Part shown: piece by piece, positions 1 to 6,173 of the stretch
Numbering within the stretch: position 1 is the stretch's first letter
How the letters are laid out: each line of letters begins with the position of its first letter
Assembly (NCBI GenBank): GCA_030635405.1
Contig: DAOVZA010000146.1
Location: 1-6,173 of the forward strand
Direction of reading: 5' to 3'
Source of the DNA: Desulfocapsa sp.
Lineage (GTDB): Bacteria; Desulfobacterota; Desulfobulbia; Desulfobulbales; Desulfocapsaceae
DNA: 6,173 nucleotides
Position numbers and translations under genes: made by a program
Notes under the pieces: model-generated
Seen by the model: the letters and a program-made list of their open reading frames with translations, nothing else
Told to the model about the DNA's origin: nothing
Database searches by the model: none

Positions 1-4
1 AGAA

Positions 5-592
5 ATGGAATCTGATTATGATGTGGTGGCAAAAAGCCTGAAGTTTAGTTGTGATGGCTGCCCGGACAACTGCTGTGATTCCTACTTTCTGCATCATACC
101 TATACCGAATGGGCGTACCTCTGGGAGGGGGTGCGGGCACTTGATGAAGAAAGACAGAAAGAACTGATTGAACGCTCTGAGAAATCTATTGTCGAATGCG
201 GGATTTTTCATTGTTTTTGTGAACTTCCTCAGATTATGTGTCCAATTCTTGATGATGGCCGTTGTACTCTTTATAAACATCGATTGATGGTCTGCAGGAC
301 TCATGGAGTACCTGCTTCCATGAGGCGACCAGATGGTCAGATCTTAAATTTTCCAGGTTGTTTCAGATGTCAGGACATCGTGAAAAAGAAATTTGTCGAT
401 GATTCCGAGGCACCCCATGTGGAACGAACACCACTTTTACAGCGATTGGTCGGGGTGGAACGGGAACTCATGGGTGAAAAAATACATCTCTATCCACGTG
501 TGAAATTAACCATTGCCCAGATGTTGGTCAATGGTCCTCCTGCCATTGCCACACCGCATTGTGAACGGCCAGGCATTAAGCCCAATGTATAA
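5..592 (+). CDS. YkgJ-family (CxxCxxCC-type) cysteine-cluster protein
   Basis: This encodes a 195-residue soluble protein rich in cysteines, probably a metal-binding (zinc or iron-sulfur) protein of the YkgJ/UPF0153 type, whose biochemical role is not established. The first cluster is C16-x2-C19-x3-C23-C24. The family's second block follows as C79-P-x6-C87-x-L-Y, with the R93/C97-R98 segment and H100-G101, and then a C119-x2-C122 pair. Further cysteines at 65, 70 and 72 precede the second block. There is no signal peptide or membrane segment, so it is probably cytoplasmic. The reading frame is open to the left edge of the window, so the true start could lie upstream. The ATG at 5 gives a plausible N-terminus with the first cluster at residue 16. 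Its stop overlaps the start of the Nudix gene, which indicates co-transcription. The family assignment is fairly sure; the function is unknown. Confidence 0.82.
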   Translation: MESDYDVVAKSLKFSCDGCPDNCCDSYFLHHTYTEWAYLWEGVRALDEERQKELIERSEKSIVECGIFHCFCELPQIMCPILDDGRCTLYKHRLMVCRTHGVPASMRRPDGQILNFPGCFRCQDIVKKKFVDDSEAPHVERTPLLQRLVGVERELMGEKIHLYPRVKLTIAQMLVNGPPAIATPHCERPGIKPNV

Positions 593-1082
593 TCCCGGTG
601 AGGAAATTGTACAGATTGTTGATCGGAATAATCTGGAAGTAGAAGCATTGCCAAGACGTATCATGCGGGAGCAGGGTTTGATTCACCGTGCGTCTTACAT
701 ACTTGTTTTCAATGATCAGGAAGAGCTCTTTCTTCAAAAACGAACAGACACCAAAGATTTGTATCCATCTTGCTGGGATGTGGCAGCAGGAGGTGTTGTT
801 CTGGCGGGTGAGTCCTACGAAGAATCTGCTGAAAGAGAGCTTGCTGAAGAACTTGGAGTTGATGGTGTATCCTTTACCTCTCTCTTTGATCAGTATTTTG
901 AAGAAGAGGATAACAGAGTGTGGGGACGGATTTTCTCCTGTATCCATAACGGACCCTTTCAATTACAAAAAGAAGAGGTAGCTTCAGGCTGTTTTATGAG
1001 TGTGCCTGATATCTTTGAATTAGCGAAAACAGAAAAATTTACCCCCGACGGGATTGATATACTGCGCAAGGTCGCACAATAG
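585..1082 (+). CDS. yfcD: Nudix hydrolase, YfcD type
   Basis: This is a 165-residue Nudix-fold protein expected to hydrolyse a nucleoside diphosphate linked to another group, using divalent metal; the substrate of the YfcD branch is not settled. The Nudix box is complete at residues 70-92: G70, E76, then R84-E85-L86-A87-E88-E89-L90-G91-V92. The preceding segment (E7-I-V-Q-I-V-D13, the H34-R-A-S-Y stretch, Q51-K-R-T-D-T-K-D58) and the later V-W-G-R-I-F-S-C stretch resemble E. coli YfcD as I remember it, a group also related to isopentenyl-diphosphate isomerase. I chose the ATG at 585 because the family's conserved region begins just after it, and the frame upstream to the ATG at 513 reads as non-homologous sequence inside the cysteine-cluster gene. 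This start overlaps the upstream stop by 8 bases. A weak AGG lies 11 bases upstream, so translational coupling is likely. The helicase ATG directly follows the stop. Confidence 0.9.
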   Translation: MYNPGEEIVQIVDRNNLEVEALPRRIMREQGLIHRASYILVFNDQEELFLQKRTDTKDLYPSCWDVAAGGVVLAGESYEESAERELAEELGVDGVSFTSLFDQYFEEEDNRVWGRIFSCIHNGPFQLQKEEVASGCFMSVPDIFELAKTEKFTPDGIDILRKVAQ

Positions 1083-2540
1083 ATGAATAAAAGACAAGTT
1101 AAATTTAGACAGACCAGAAGAAGAAAACAGCGTATTATTCGGAAATGTGGAATTGTTGCAACATATTCTTCCATCAAGCCCATCAAAGTAGCGGTAGTAA
1201 AAGAAGCGCCAGCTCCTGTTAAGGCAAAGCCATCCCCTAAACCGCGCCCAAAAATAGAAAGGAAAGCTGTTGCTCCTGCGCCTGCGCCTTCTCAAAATAA
1301 GAATCAGCAACCACGACAAAAACCTAGGAAATGGAGTGTTTCACAATTTCAGGTGGAGCCGGAAGAAGGAAAATCCAGATTCCATGATTTCAAACTTCCA
1401 GTGGGGCTTATGCATGGAATTGCGGATCTGAATTTCAAGTATTGCACACCAATCCAGCAAAAATCACTGCCCGATGTCATTGCCGGTAAAGATATTATTG
1501 GTAAAGCTTCAACGGGAACTGGAAAAAGTGCCGTATTCCTTATTGGGATTTTTACACGTCTTCTTCGGGAACAGCAGCAAAAACGTAAAAATGGTACTCC
1601 CCGGGCACTTATCATTGCACCAACCAGAGAGCTCGTTATTCAGATTGCAAAGGATGCAAGAGAAATAGCCAAATACCTGCCCATGCATGTTGCAGAGGCT
1701 TATGGTGGTACTGATTATGAACGTCAGCAAAGAAACCTGAGGAGCAGGCCTGTGGATATCTTAGTGGCCACTCCGGGACGATTACTCGATTTTTCCAGAA
1801 AGCGTGTGGTGAATTTGCGTGAGGCTGGCATCATGGTCATTGATGAGGCGGATCGGATGCTTGATATGGGATTTATTCCAGACGTTCGATCCATCATCCA
1901 TCAGATACCGAATCGTGATAAACGGCAGACCCTGATGTTTTCAGCAACAATCACTGAAGAAGTAAAGCGCCTTGCATCGCAATGGTGTGTAAAACCTGTT
2001 TCGGTGGAAACTGAGGCGGATAAGGTGGCAGTGGAAACTGTAACTCAGGTGGTATACACCCTCACAAAAAATGAAAAGTATAAGGTTTTATACAACATTG
2101 TTCAAAGTGAGGAGTGTGATCGGGTTATCATATTTACCAATATGAAGCGGGATGCTAAGGGACTCAATGATCGTCTGCGTCGTGATGGTGTTAATAGTAC
2201 CCTGCTCACAGGGGATGTTCCGCAGCAGAAAAGAACTGCTCGTCTTGAGAGTTTCAGAAATGGAAAAATCAAGGTGATGGTGGCAACGGATGTTGCCGGT
2301 CGCGGGATTCATATCGATGGCATCAGCCATGTGGTTAATTTCACTCTCCCCTACGAGCCTGAAGATTATGTGCATCGTATAGGGCGTACTGGTCGTGCTG
2401 GTGCTGAAGGCATTTCCATTAGTTTTGCTGATGAAGAAAGTTCTTTTTATCTGATGGATATTGAAGAATATATTGGAGAAGCACTTCCCTGTGTAGAACC
2501 TTCTGAAGAGTTATTAAAGCCAATATCCAGGAAAAAATAG
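1083..2540 (+). CDS. rhlB: DEAD-box ATP-dependent RNA helicase, RhlB-like
   Basis: This 485-residue protein is predicted to unwind or remodel RNA duplexes using ATP in the cytoplasm. All core motifs are present in order: Q motif around F103 and C121-T-P-I-Q125; motif I A142-S-T-G-T-G-K-S149; Ia P180-T-R-E-L; GG 208-209; Ib T230-P-G-R; II D254-E-A-D257; III S287-A-T; IV V348-I-I-F-T-N; V A401-T-D-V-A-G-R-G; VI H431-R-I-G-R-T-G-R438. The segments L375-T-G-D-V-P and I463-E-E-Y-I-G nearby resemble RhlB, the RNA degradosome helicase, more than RhlE or DeaD. Residues 1-85 form a basic extension rich in Lys, Arg, Pro and Ala, probably disordered and possibly an RNA-binding arm. The short C-terminus (about 15 residues after the YIG block) carries no long Arg-rich tail. 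Motif I ends in Ser where Thr is usual, and motif V has Gly for the second Ala; both are conservative. The start follows the Nudix stop with no gap, and AAGG lies at 1068-1071. Confidence 0.93.
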   Translation: MNKRQVKFRQTRRRKQRIIRKCGIVATYSSIKPIKVAVVKEAPAPVKAKPSPKPRPKIERKAVAPAPAPSQNKNQQPRQKPRKWSVSQFQVEPEEGKSRFHDFKLPVGLMHGIADLNFKYCTPIQQKSLPDVIAGKDIIGKASTGTGKSAVFLIGIFTRLLREQQQKRKNGTPRALIIAPTRELVIQIAKDAREIAKYLPMHVAEAYGGTDYERQQRNLRSRPVDILVATPGRLLDFSRKRVVNLREAGIMVIDEADRMLDMGFIPDVRSIIHQIPNRDKRQTLMFSATITEEVKRLASQWCVKPVSVETEADKVAVETVTQVVYTLTKNEKYKVLYNIVQSEECDRVIIFTNMKRDAKGLNDRLRRDGVNSTLLTGDVPQQKRTARLESFRNGKIKVMVATDVAGRGIHIDGISHVVNFTLPYEPEDYVHRIGRTGRAGAEGISISFADEESSFYLMDIEEYIGEALPCVEPSEELLKPISRKK

Positions 2541-2563
2541 ACTTCTTTTGTCTTGGATATTGG
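2520..2563 (+). terminator. Hairpin overlapping the helicase stop, weak or rho-dependent terminator candidate
   Basis: A perfect 9-bp inverted repeat, CCAATATCC at 2520-2528 and GGATATTGG at 2555-2563, encloses 26 bases. These contain a small inner stem, AGAC at 2539-2542 with GTCT at 2550-2553. The helicase stop codon (2538-2540) lies inside the structure. No T-tract follows the right arm, so this is not a textbook intrinsic terminator. It could protect the 3' end of the operon mRNA, assist rho-dependent termination or be fortuitous. The inverted repeat is seen directly; the role is inferred. Confidence 0.4.
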
Positions 2564-2575
2564 TGTGATTAACGT

Positions 2576-2588
2576 AATTGGTGCAATT
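2576..2588. promoter_or_regulatory. Short palindrome upstream of cti, possible operator
   Basis: AATTG-GTG-CAATT is a perfect 5-bp inverted repeat with a 3-base centre, located 47 to 59 bases before the cti start codon. Immediately to its left another inverted repeat, ATTA-ACG-TAAT (2568-2578), overlaps it. Such tandem short palindromes in the only untranslated gap before cti could bind a dimeric regulator, but AT-rich palindromes of this size also occur by chance. I could not find a convincing -35/-10 pair beside it. The best is a weak TTGTTT at 2592 with TAAACT at 2613, which has a 15-base spacer. Confidence 0.22.
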
Positions 2589-2623
2589 GTGTTGTTTCCT
2601 GAAATTTTCACGTAAACTCCAAT

Positions 2624-2627
2624 AGGA
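2624..2627 (+). promoter_or_regulatory. Ribosome binding site of cti
   Basis: AGGA ends 7 bases before the ATG at 2635. This is a good Shine-Dalgarno match and spacing, and it supports that start together with the lipoprotein signal peptide that begins there. Confidence 0.6.
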
Positions 2628-2634
2628 TATTATT

Positions 2635-5016
2635 ATGAGAAATCTATATATTCCTCTGTTGTTCCTGATCTTAATTTTTGCAGGTTGTGCGAAGAAAGCA
2701 CCAGATCCGATTACAGTTCAACTTCCCACTCATACTGTTAATTATCTCCACGAAATAAAACCGATTCTTGATAAACGCTGTGCTGTATGTCATTCCTGTT
2801 ATAACTCTCCCTGTCAGTTGAAACTGAATTCCTACGAGGGTATTGATCGGGGAGGAAGTAAAAAGCCTGTTTATGATGCTACCCGTTTGACTACCATGGA
2901 TCCAACCCGTCTCTTTATTGATGCTAAGACAACTGAAGAATGGCGTCAGAAGGATTTTCATACGGTGACTGAAAGCTCTGTCTCAGGTGGTTTGAATAAT
3001 TCACTTATGCTCCAGATTCTGGATCATAAGATGAAAAACCCGGAATCCACCGGTGAATATTTTTCTGAAGCAGATGATTTAACCTGTTCCGAAACTTCCA
3101 TTGAACTCGATGGCTATTTATCAAAACATCCCAACCGTGGAATGCCCTTTGGTTTTCCTCCATTGAAGAAGGAAGAGTTTGAATTGATTGCCGGTTGGCT
3201 GGCTCAAGGAGCAAGTGGGCCAACAGAGACTGAACAGTATGAACTCACCACACCACAGGCTGTGGATGCCGTAGAAATTGCAAAATGGGAAACATTTTTT
3301 AACAATAAAGATCCCAAGCATGCAATGACTGCCCGTTATCTTTATGAACATCTGTTTCTGGCCCATATAAAATTTGGAACTGACACCAATGAGTATTTCG
3401 AGTTACTTCGTTCCACGACTCCTTCTGGAAGTCCGGTTGAGCTCATAAATACAGTTCGTCCCTATGATGATCCGGGTACGGAAACCTTCTATTACCGTTT
3501 CCGAAAAATTCATTCGACCATAGTTCATAAAACCCATATGGTTTTTGATTTTGACGACGCAAAACTTGCTCGTTTTAAAGAATTATTTCTCGAACCAGAT
3601 TGGCTACAGACCCCGCATATAGTAGGTTTTGATCCCATAGATAGTGCCAATCCATTTGCGACCTTTGAGCAGATTCCACCACGTGCGCGTTACCAGTTTC
3701 TGCTCGATAATTCCCACTACATTATCATGACATTTATTCGCGGTCCGGTCTGTCGTGGTCAGATTGCCCTGAATGTTATTCATGACCATTTCTGGGTACT
3801 TTTTCAAGATCCGGATCATGATTTAAGTGTTCAGTATCCTGGCTTTCTAAAGTTACAGAAGGATAATTTGATCATGCCCATTAATAAGGGCAGTAAGTTT
3901 CCCATTATTGATCTGATTGGCAACAAGTATGATAAAGCCCTGTGGCGGTATTACGATGCACGGCAGGAATACTATATGTCCCATAATTTTGAGGGACAGG
4001 GTTATGATGCTATCTGGAAAGGAAACAGAGCAGAAGACAGTCCGATTCTGACAGTATATCGTCATTTTGATAGTGCATCCGTACACAAAGGTGTTCTTGG
4101 CGCTCTGCCCAGAACCATGTGGGTTTTGGATTATCCGCTGCTTGAGCGTATCTACTACGCACTGGTTGCCGGTTTTGATGTGTATGGAACGCTTGGCCAT
4201 CAATTAGCAGTTCGGTTGTATATGGATGGATTACGTGAAGAAGGTGAGAGCTATTTCCTTGGATTTATGCCGCAGGAAAAGCGCAGGAAAATGATGGAAT
4301 CCTGGTATAAGGGTGTCAAACCTGACAAAATCACCTACTATGACGCAGAAATTCCAGGAAAAATTCAATATACAACGGATAACCCGAAACGGGAATTTAT
4401 TGAAGAACTGGTCAACAGCCGTATTCTGCCAGAGGTCGGTATCAGTTTTGATAAGGTAAATTATTTACCGGTGGGCCACGAATACCCGCCTCTGCCTGAT
4501 CAATACGTAACCACGGAAGATTATCTGCAGGCTTTTCGATCTGTGTCTAAACCTGGGACAGATTTCTTTTCCCTGGTTGATGATTATAACTCAAATGTGG
4601 TTTATATCCGTATCCGTAAAGATGATGGCACTGATTCAGTGATCTCCATGGTTATCAATCGCTGGCATGATAACGTCTCTATGTTTAATGAAAAGAATGT
4701 ACTGGATCCTACAAAAGATAGAGCTGACTTTCTTGCTGGATTTCATGGTTCCTACCCGAACTATTTTATAGACATTCATCAGAGTGATTTACCTGATTTC
4801 TTTGATCTGTTAACAAACCTTTCTGATGTCAGTGAAGAGGAAGCAAGTAAGCGATTCAATAACTATGGCGTTAATCGGGCTGATAAGGATTTCTGGGAGC
4901 ATTATGACTGGTTTCAGGAACGTTTTGACAGAGATAAACCTGTACAGTCTGGTTTATTTGATTTAAATCGTTATTTCTATAAAGCCTCAGCGCATTCCCC
5001 GGAGACTGATTCTTGA
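2635..5016 (+). CDS. cti: Fatty-acid cis/trans isomerase Cti, c-type haem lipoprotein
   Basis: This 793-residue protein is predicted to convert cis double bonds of membrane phospholipid acyl chains to trans without moving them. In Pseudomonas this rapidly stiffens the membrane during solvent or heat stress. The N-terminus is a lipoprotein signal peptide with the box F15-A-G-C18 and Ala at position +2, which predicts sorting to the outer membrane, facing the periplasm. A c-type haem motif C49-A-V-C-H53 follows directly. A distal Met such as M170 in the R-G-M-P-F segment could be the second axial ligand. Further Cti-like blocks are L93-F-I-D-A-K-T-T-E-E-W-R104, the N-N-S-L-M-L-Q-I-L stretch and the Trp/Tyr-rich C-terminal region. 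Length matches the family (roughly 760-800), and the frame has no breaks. Extra cysteines at 55 and 60 lie just after the haem motif. Activity would need the host cytochrome c maturation system. A separate transcription unit is likely, with a hairpin before it and a strong terminator after it. Confidence 0.92.
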   Translation: MRNLYIPLLFLILIFAGCAKKAPDPITVQLPTHTVNYLHEIKPILDKRCAVCHSCYNSPCQLKLNSYEGIDRGGSKKPVYDATRLTTMDPTRLFIDAKTTEEWRQKDFHTVTESSVSGGLNNSLMLQILDHKMKNPESTGEYFSEADDLTCSETSIELDGYLSKHPNRGMPFGFPPLKKEEFELIAGWLAQGASGPTETEQYELTTPQAVDAVEIAKWETFFNNKDPKHAMTARYLYEHLFLAHIKFGTDTNEYFELLRSTTPSGSPVELINTVRPYDDPGTETFYYRFRKIHSTIVHKTHMVFDFDDAKLARFKELFLEPDWLQTPHIVGFDPIDSANPFATFEQIPPRARYQFLLDNSHYIIMTFIRGPVCRGQIALNVIHDHFWVLFQDPDHDLSVQYPGFLKLQKDNLIMPINKGSKFPIIDLIGNKYDKALWRYYDARQEYYMSHNFEGQGYDAIWKGNRAEDSPILTVYRHFDSASVHKGVLGALPRTMWVLDYPLLERIYYALVAGFDVYGTLGHQLAVRLYMDGLREEGESYFLGFMPQEKRRKMMESWYKGVKPDKITYYDAEIPGKIQYTTDNPKREFIEELVNSRILPEVGISFDKVNYLPVGHEYPPLPDQYVTTEDYLQAFRSVSKPGTDFFSLVDDYNSNVVYIRIRKDDGTDSVISMVINRWHDNVSMFNEKNVLDPTKDRADFLAGFHGSYPNYFIDIHQSDLPDFFDLLTNLSDVSEEEASKRFNNYGVNRADKDFWEHYDWFQERFDRDKPVQSGLFDLNRYFYKASAHSPETDS

Positions 5017-5031
5017 GACTATCTTGTGTTT

Positions 5032-5072
5032 GAAGAATCGTGACAGAGAGTTTGTCGCGATTCTTCCTTTTT
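5032..5072 (+). terminator. Rho-independent terminator after cti
   Basis: The arms are GAAGAATCG (5032-5040) and CGATTCTTC (5058-5066). They continue inward through a T-G wobble (5041/5057) and GACA/TGTC (5042-5045 with 5053-5056), giving a stem of 14 pairs around a 7-base loop (5046-5052). One C and then five T residues (5068-5072) follow. It begins 15 bases after the cti stop. The reverse strand lacks a matching T-tract, so it should act in the + direction only. Confidence 0.88.
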
Positions 5073-5091
5073 AGTTCGGTCACGTTACTGC

Positions 5092-5988
5092 ATGTATAAT
5101 TTTATCCTCTTTTTAGTCTCCATACTTATTCTGATCCATGGAGAAGTTTATTCCGCCGAGAATCAGCATCCTGTCGAGAGGGTAGCAACGGAGGGAATGA
5201 CCTATTCCTGTGAACCGGAAGATTATGTAGATATAATTCCAGCTGAATTACCCATTTTTAAGAAAAAAGACCCCGATATCTTTAATCTTACTCAATACTA
5301 TGATGATCTTGAACCACCTGATCAAGGCGGCATGCTTGGCCGTTATGCAATCTTAGGTGAAGATGCCCTGTATTTTTTAGGCCCTGCTTTGCTGGTGTTG
5401 GGGGGCATTTATATGCTGCCTGAAGATGTCTCGAACTGGGAGAAAGATGATATCAACTGGGAGCATGGATCTGAAAAATGGCCAGAAAATGTGACCTCCT
5501 GGCGCTGGGATGAAGATGATGATTGGATCAATTACATAGGACATCCCTATTTTGGGTCCGCTTATTATGTCTATGCCAGACATTACGGCTATTCGCGACT
5601 TGAATCGTTGTGTTTTTCTTTTACGGCGTCTGCCTTTTATGAAATAGGGCTTGAGGCCTGGGCAGAACCGGTATCCATCCAGGATATGATTTTTACCCCC
5701 CTGTTAGGTTGGGGGCTTGCTGAGCTACTTCTTCCCCTGGAGCATACTATTAAAATGAATGATAGAAAGGTGCTGAACAGCAGGATTTTAGGAGCTGTCT
5801 CTCTTTTTCTCATCGATCCCCTGGGGCATATCGTTATCCCTTTTAAACACTTTACCCAAAGTTTCTTTTCTGAGGACGCCGAAGTAAGTCTTTCTCCAAT
5901 AATCAGTTACCCAAATTTGGCCATAGGGTCAAATAAATCGATGAAGGCAGAAGAACAATTTGGTCTTGTTTTGACAGTGCAATGGTGA
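5092..5988 (+). CDS. DUF3943-like exported envelope protein
   Basis: This encodes a 298-residue protein of unknown function. Residues 4-15 are strongly hydrophobic and are followed by V19-Y-S-A22, a plausible signal peptidase site, so export to the periplasm or outer membrane is likely; the n-region lacks Lys or Arg, which is unusual. A second hydrophobic stretch spans about 93-109. An acidic, Trp-rich stretch follows (W116, W123, W130, W137, W139, W145). The region around N147-Y-I-G-H-P152 with A157-Y-Y, then E171-S, F182-Y-E184, E192-P-V-S-I-Q-D198 and T202-P, matches the DUF3943 pattern as I remember it. The C-terminus ends in an aromatic V-Q-W, which would suit a beta-barrel-like end, but I cannot confirm a barrel. 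No Shine-Dalgarno sequence precedes the ATG. That start is kept because it supplies the signal peptide and no other in-frame start lies between the terminator and it. The next gene starts four bases after its stop. Confidence 0.72.
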   Translation: MYNFILFLVSILILIHGEVYSAENQHPVERVATEGMTYSCEPEDYVDIIPAELPIFKKKDPDIFNLTQYYDDLEPPDQGGMLGRYAILGEDALYFLGPALLVLGGIYMLPEDVSNWEKDDINWEHGSEKWPENVTSWRWDEDDDWINYIGHPYFGSAYYVYARHYGYSRLESLCFSFTASAFYEIGLEAWAEPVSIQDMIFTPLLGWGLAELLLPLEHTIKMNDRKVLNSRILGAVSLFLIDPLGHIVIPFKHFTQSFFSEDAEVSLSPIISYPNLAIGSNKSMKAEEQFGLVLTVQW

Positions 5989-5992
5989 TTAA

Positions 5993-6173
5993 ATGCGTTT
6001 TATAAAACGGCTCTGGCCGCCACTTCTTCTCATTGTTGTGTTCCTGTGCCTGACGCCTGAAGACAGTAACTCCAGTGAGGATGCAGGCCTACGCTTCCCA
6101 ATATTATATAATCCCAATGCCCTTGCGGGTCGTTTATATCTACAGCCTTTGGATGTTCATGATGATACCGTGA
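5993..6173 (+). CDS. Start of a predicted exported protein, cut by window edge
   Basis: An open frame begins at the ATG at 5993 and continues for 60 codons to the right edge without a stop. It starts with a basic n-region (M-R-F-I-K-R) and a hydrophobic core at residues 7-20 containing L11-L-L-I-V-V-F-L-C-L20, followed by a polar Ser/Glu/Asp-rich stretch. This is a typical signal peptide or N-terminal anchor. No clear lipobox precedes C19, since Leu sits at -1. GGTGA at 5984-5988, formed from the last codons of the upstream gene, lies 4 bases before the ATG and could serve as a ribosome binding site. The tight spacing indicates co-transcription with the DUF3943-like gene. The visible part is too short to assign a family. 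Confidence 0.65.
   Translation, partial: MRFIKRLWPPLLLIVVFLCLTPEDSNSSEDAGLRFPILYNPNALAGRLYLQPLDVHDDTV

Noticed and set aside
513..584. Longer start for the Nudix protein at ATG 513
   Set aside because: The added residues are an out-of-frame reading of the cysteine-cluster gene, are not Nudix-like and have no ribosome binding site. The ATG at 585 fits the family's usual N-terminus.
576..962. Minus-strand open frame of 128 residues
   Set aside because: It lies wholly antisense to the well-supported Nudix gene and has no recognisable domain.
1200..1300. Low-complexity GCTCCTGCG-type repeats
   Set aside because: These are codons of the Ala-Pro-rich helicase extension, not a separate DNA repeat.
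2564..2578. TGTGA half-site resembling a CRP or FNR target
   Set aside because: The second half does not match TCACA or ATCAA, so only half of a site is present.
3853..4203. Minus-strand open frame of 116 residues inside cti
   Set aside because: It is antisense to conserved cti coding sequence, with no ribosome binding site sought out or domain recognised; best explained as a shadow frame.
5095..5100. Perfect TATAAT right after the DUF3943-like ATG, possible -10 box
   Set aside because: A transcript from it would start after the ATG and lose the signal peptide, and no -35 match lies 16-18 bases upstream. The same ATGTATAAT string occurs at the Nudix start, which is explained by Met-Tyr-Asn codons.
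1..6173. Search for CRISPR arrays, tRNA or rRNA genes, insertion sequences, attachment sites and defence genes
   Set aside because: Nothing supporting any of these was seen. Genes occupy almost the whole window and the only gaps are 94 and 75 bases.

Overview
This 6.2-kb window looks like ordinary chromosome from a Gram-negative bacterium with an outer membrane. Evidence for that includes a lipoprotein with an outer-membrane-type sorting signal, a periplasmic c-type haem motif, and relatives of proteobacterial genes (RhlB-type helicase, YfcD-type Nudix hydrolase, Cti fatty-acid isomerase). By eye the base composition is moderate, somewhat below 50% GC. A proteobacterium or Desulfobacterota-like host fits, but this is inferred from remembered family distribution, not from a search. 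Every gene I can support lies on the + strand. I see no RNA genes, mobile elements, CRISPR arrays or phage genes.

Left half (5-2540): three tightly packed genes that look like one transcription unit. They are a YkgJ-family cysteine-cluster protein, a YfcD-type Nudix hydrolase whose most likely start overlaps the previous stop by 8 bases, and an RhlB-like DEAD-box RNA helicase whose ATG directly follows the Nudix stop codon. A hairpin without a T-tract spans the helicase stop codon.

Right half (2635-6173): an apparently intact cti gene for a haem-containing fatty-acid cis/trans isomerase, here predicted to be a lipoprotein. It ends in a strong rho-independent terminator. Next come a DUF3943-like secreted or envelope protein and, four bases after it, the start of another exported protein that runs off the window. 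These three are all envelope proteins. The terminator separates cti from the last two, yet only 19 bases lie between the T-tract and the next start codon, so how the downstream pair is expressed is unclear.

How the genes work together: the left operon plausibly deals with nucleotide or RNA metabolism (Nudix and helicase), with a metal-binding protein of unknown role. The right part concerns the cell envelope, with Cti changing membrane lipid geometry under solvent or heat stress. I found no convincing new defence or mobile system. The most interesting points are the terminator-to-start arrangement at 5032-5092, the pairing of cti with a DUF3943 gene, and the palindrome upstream of cti.
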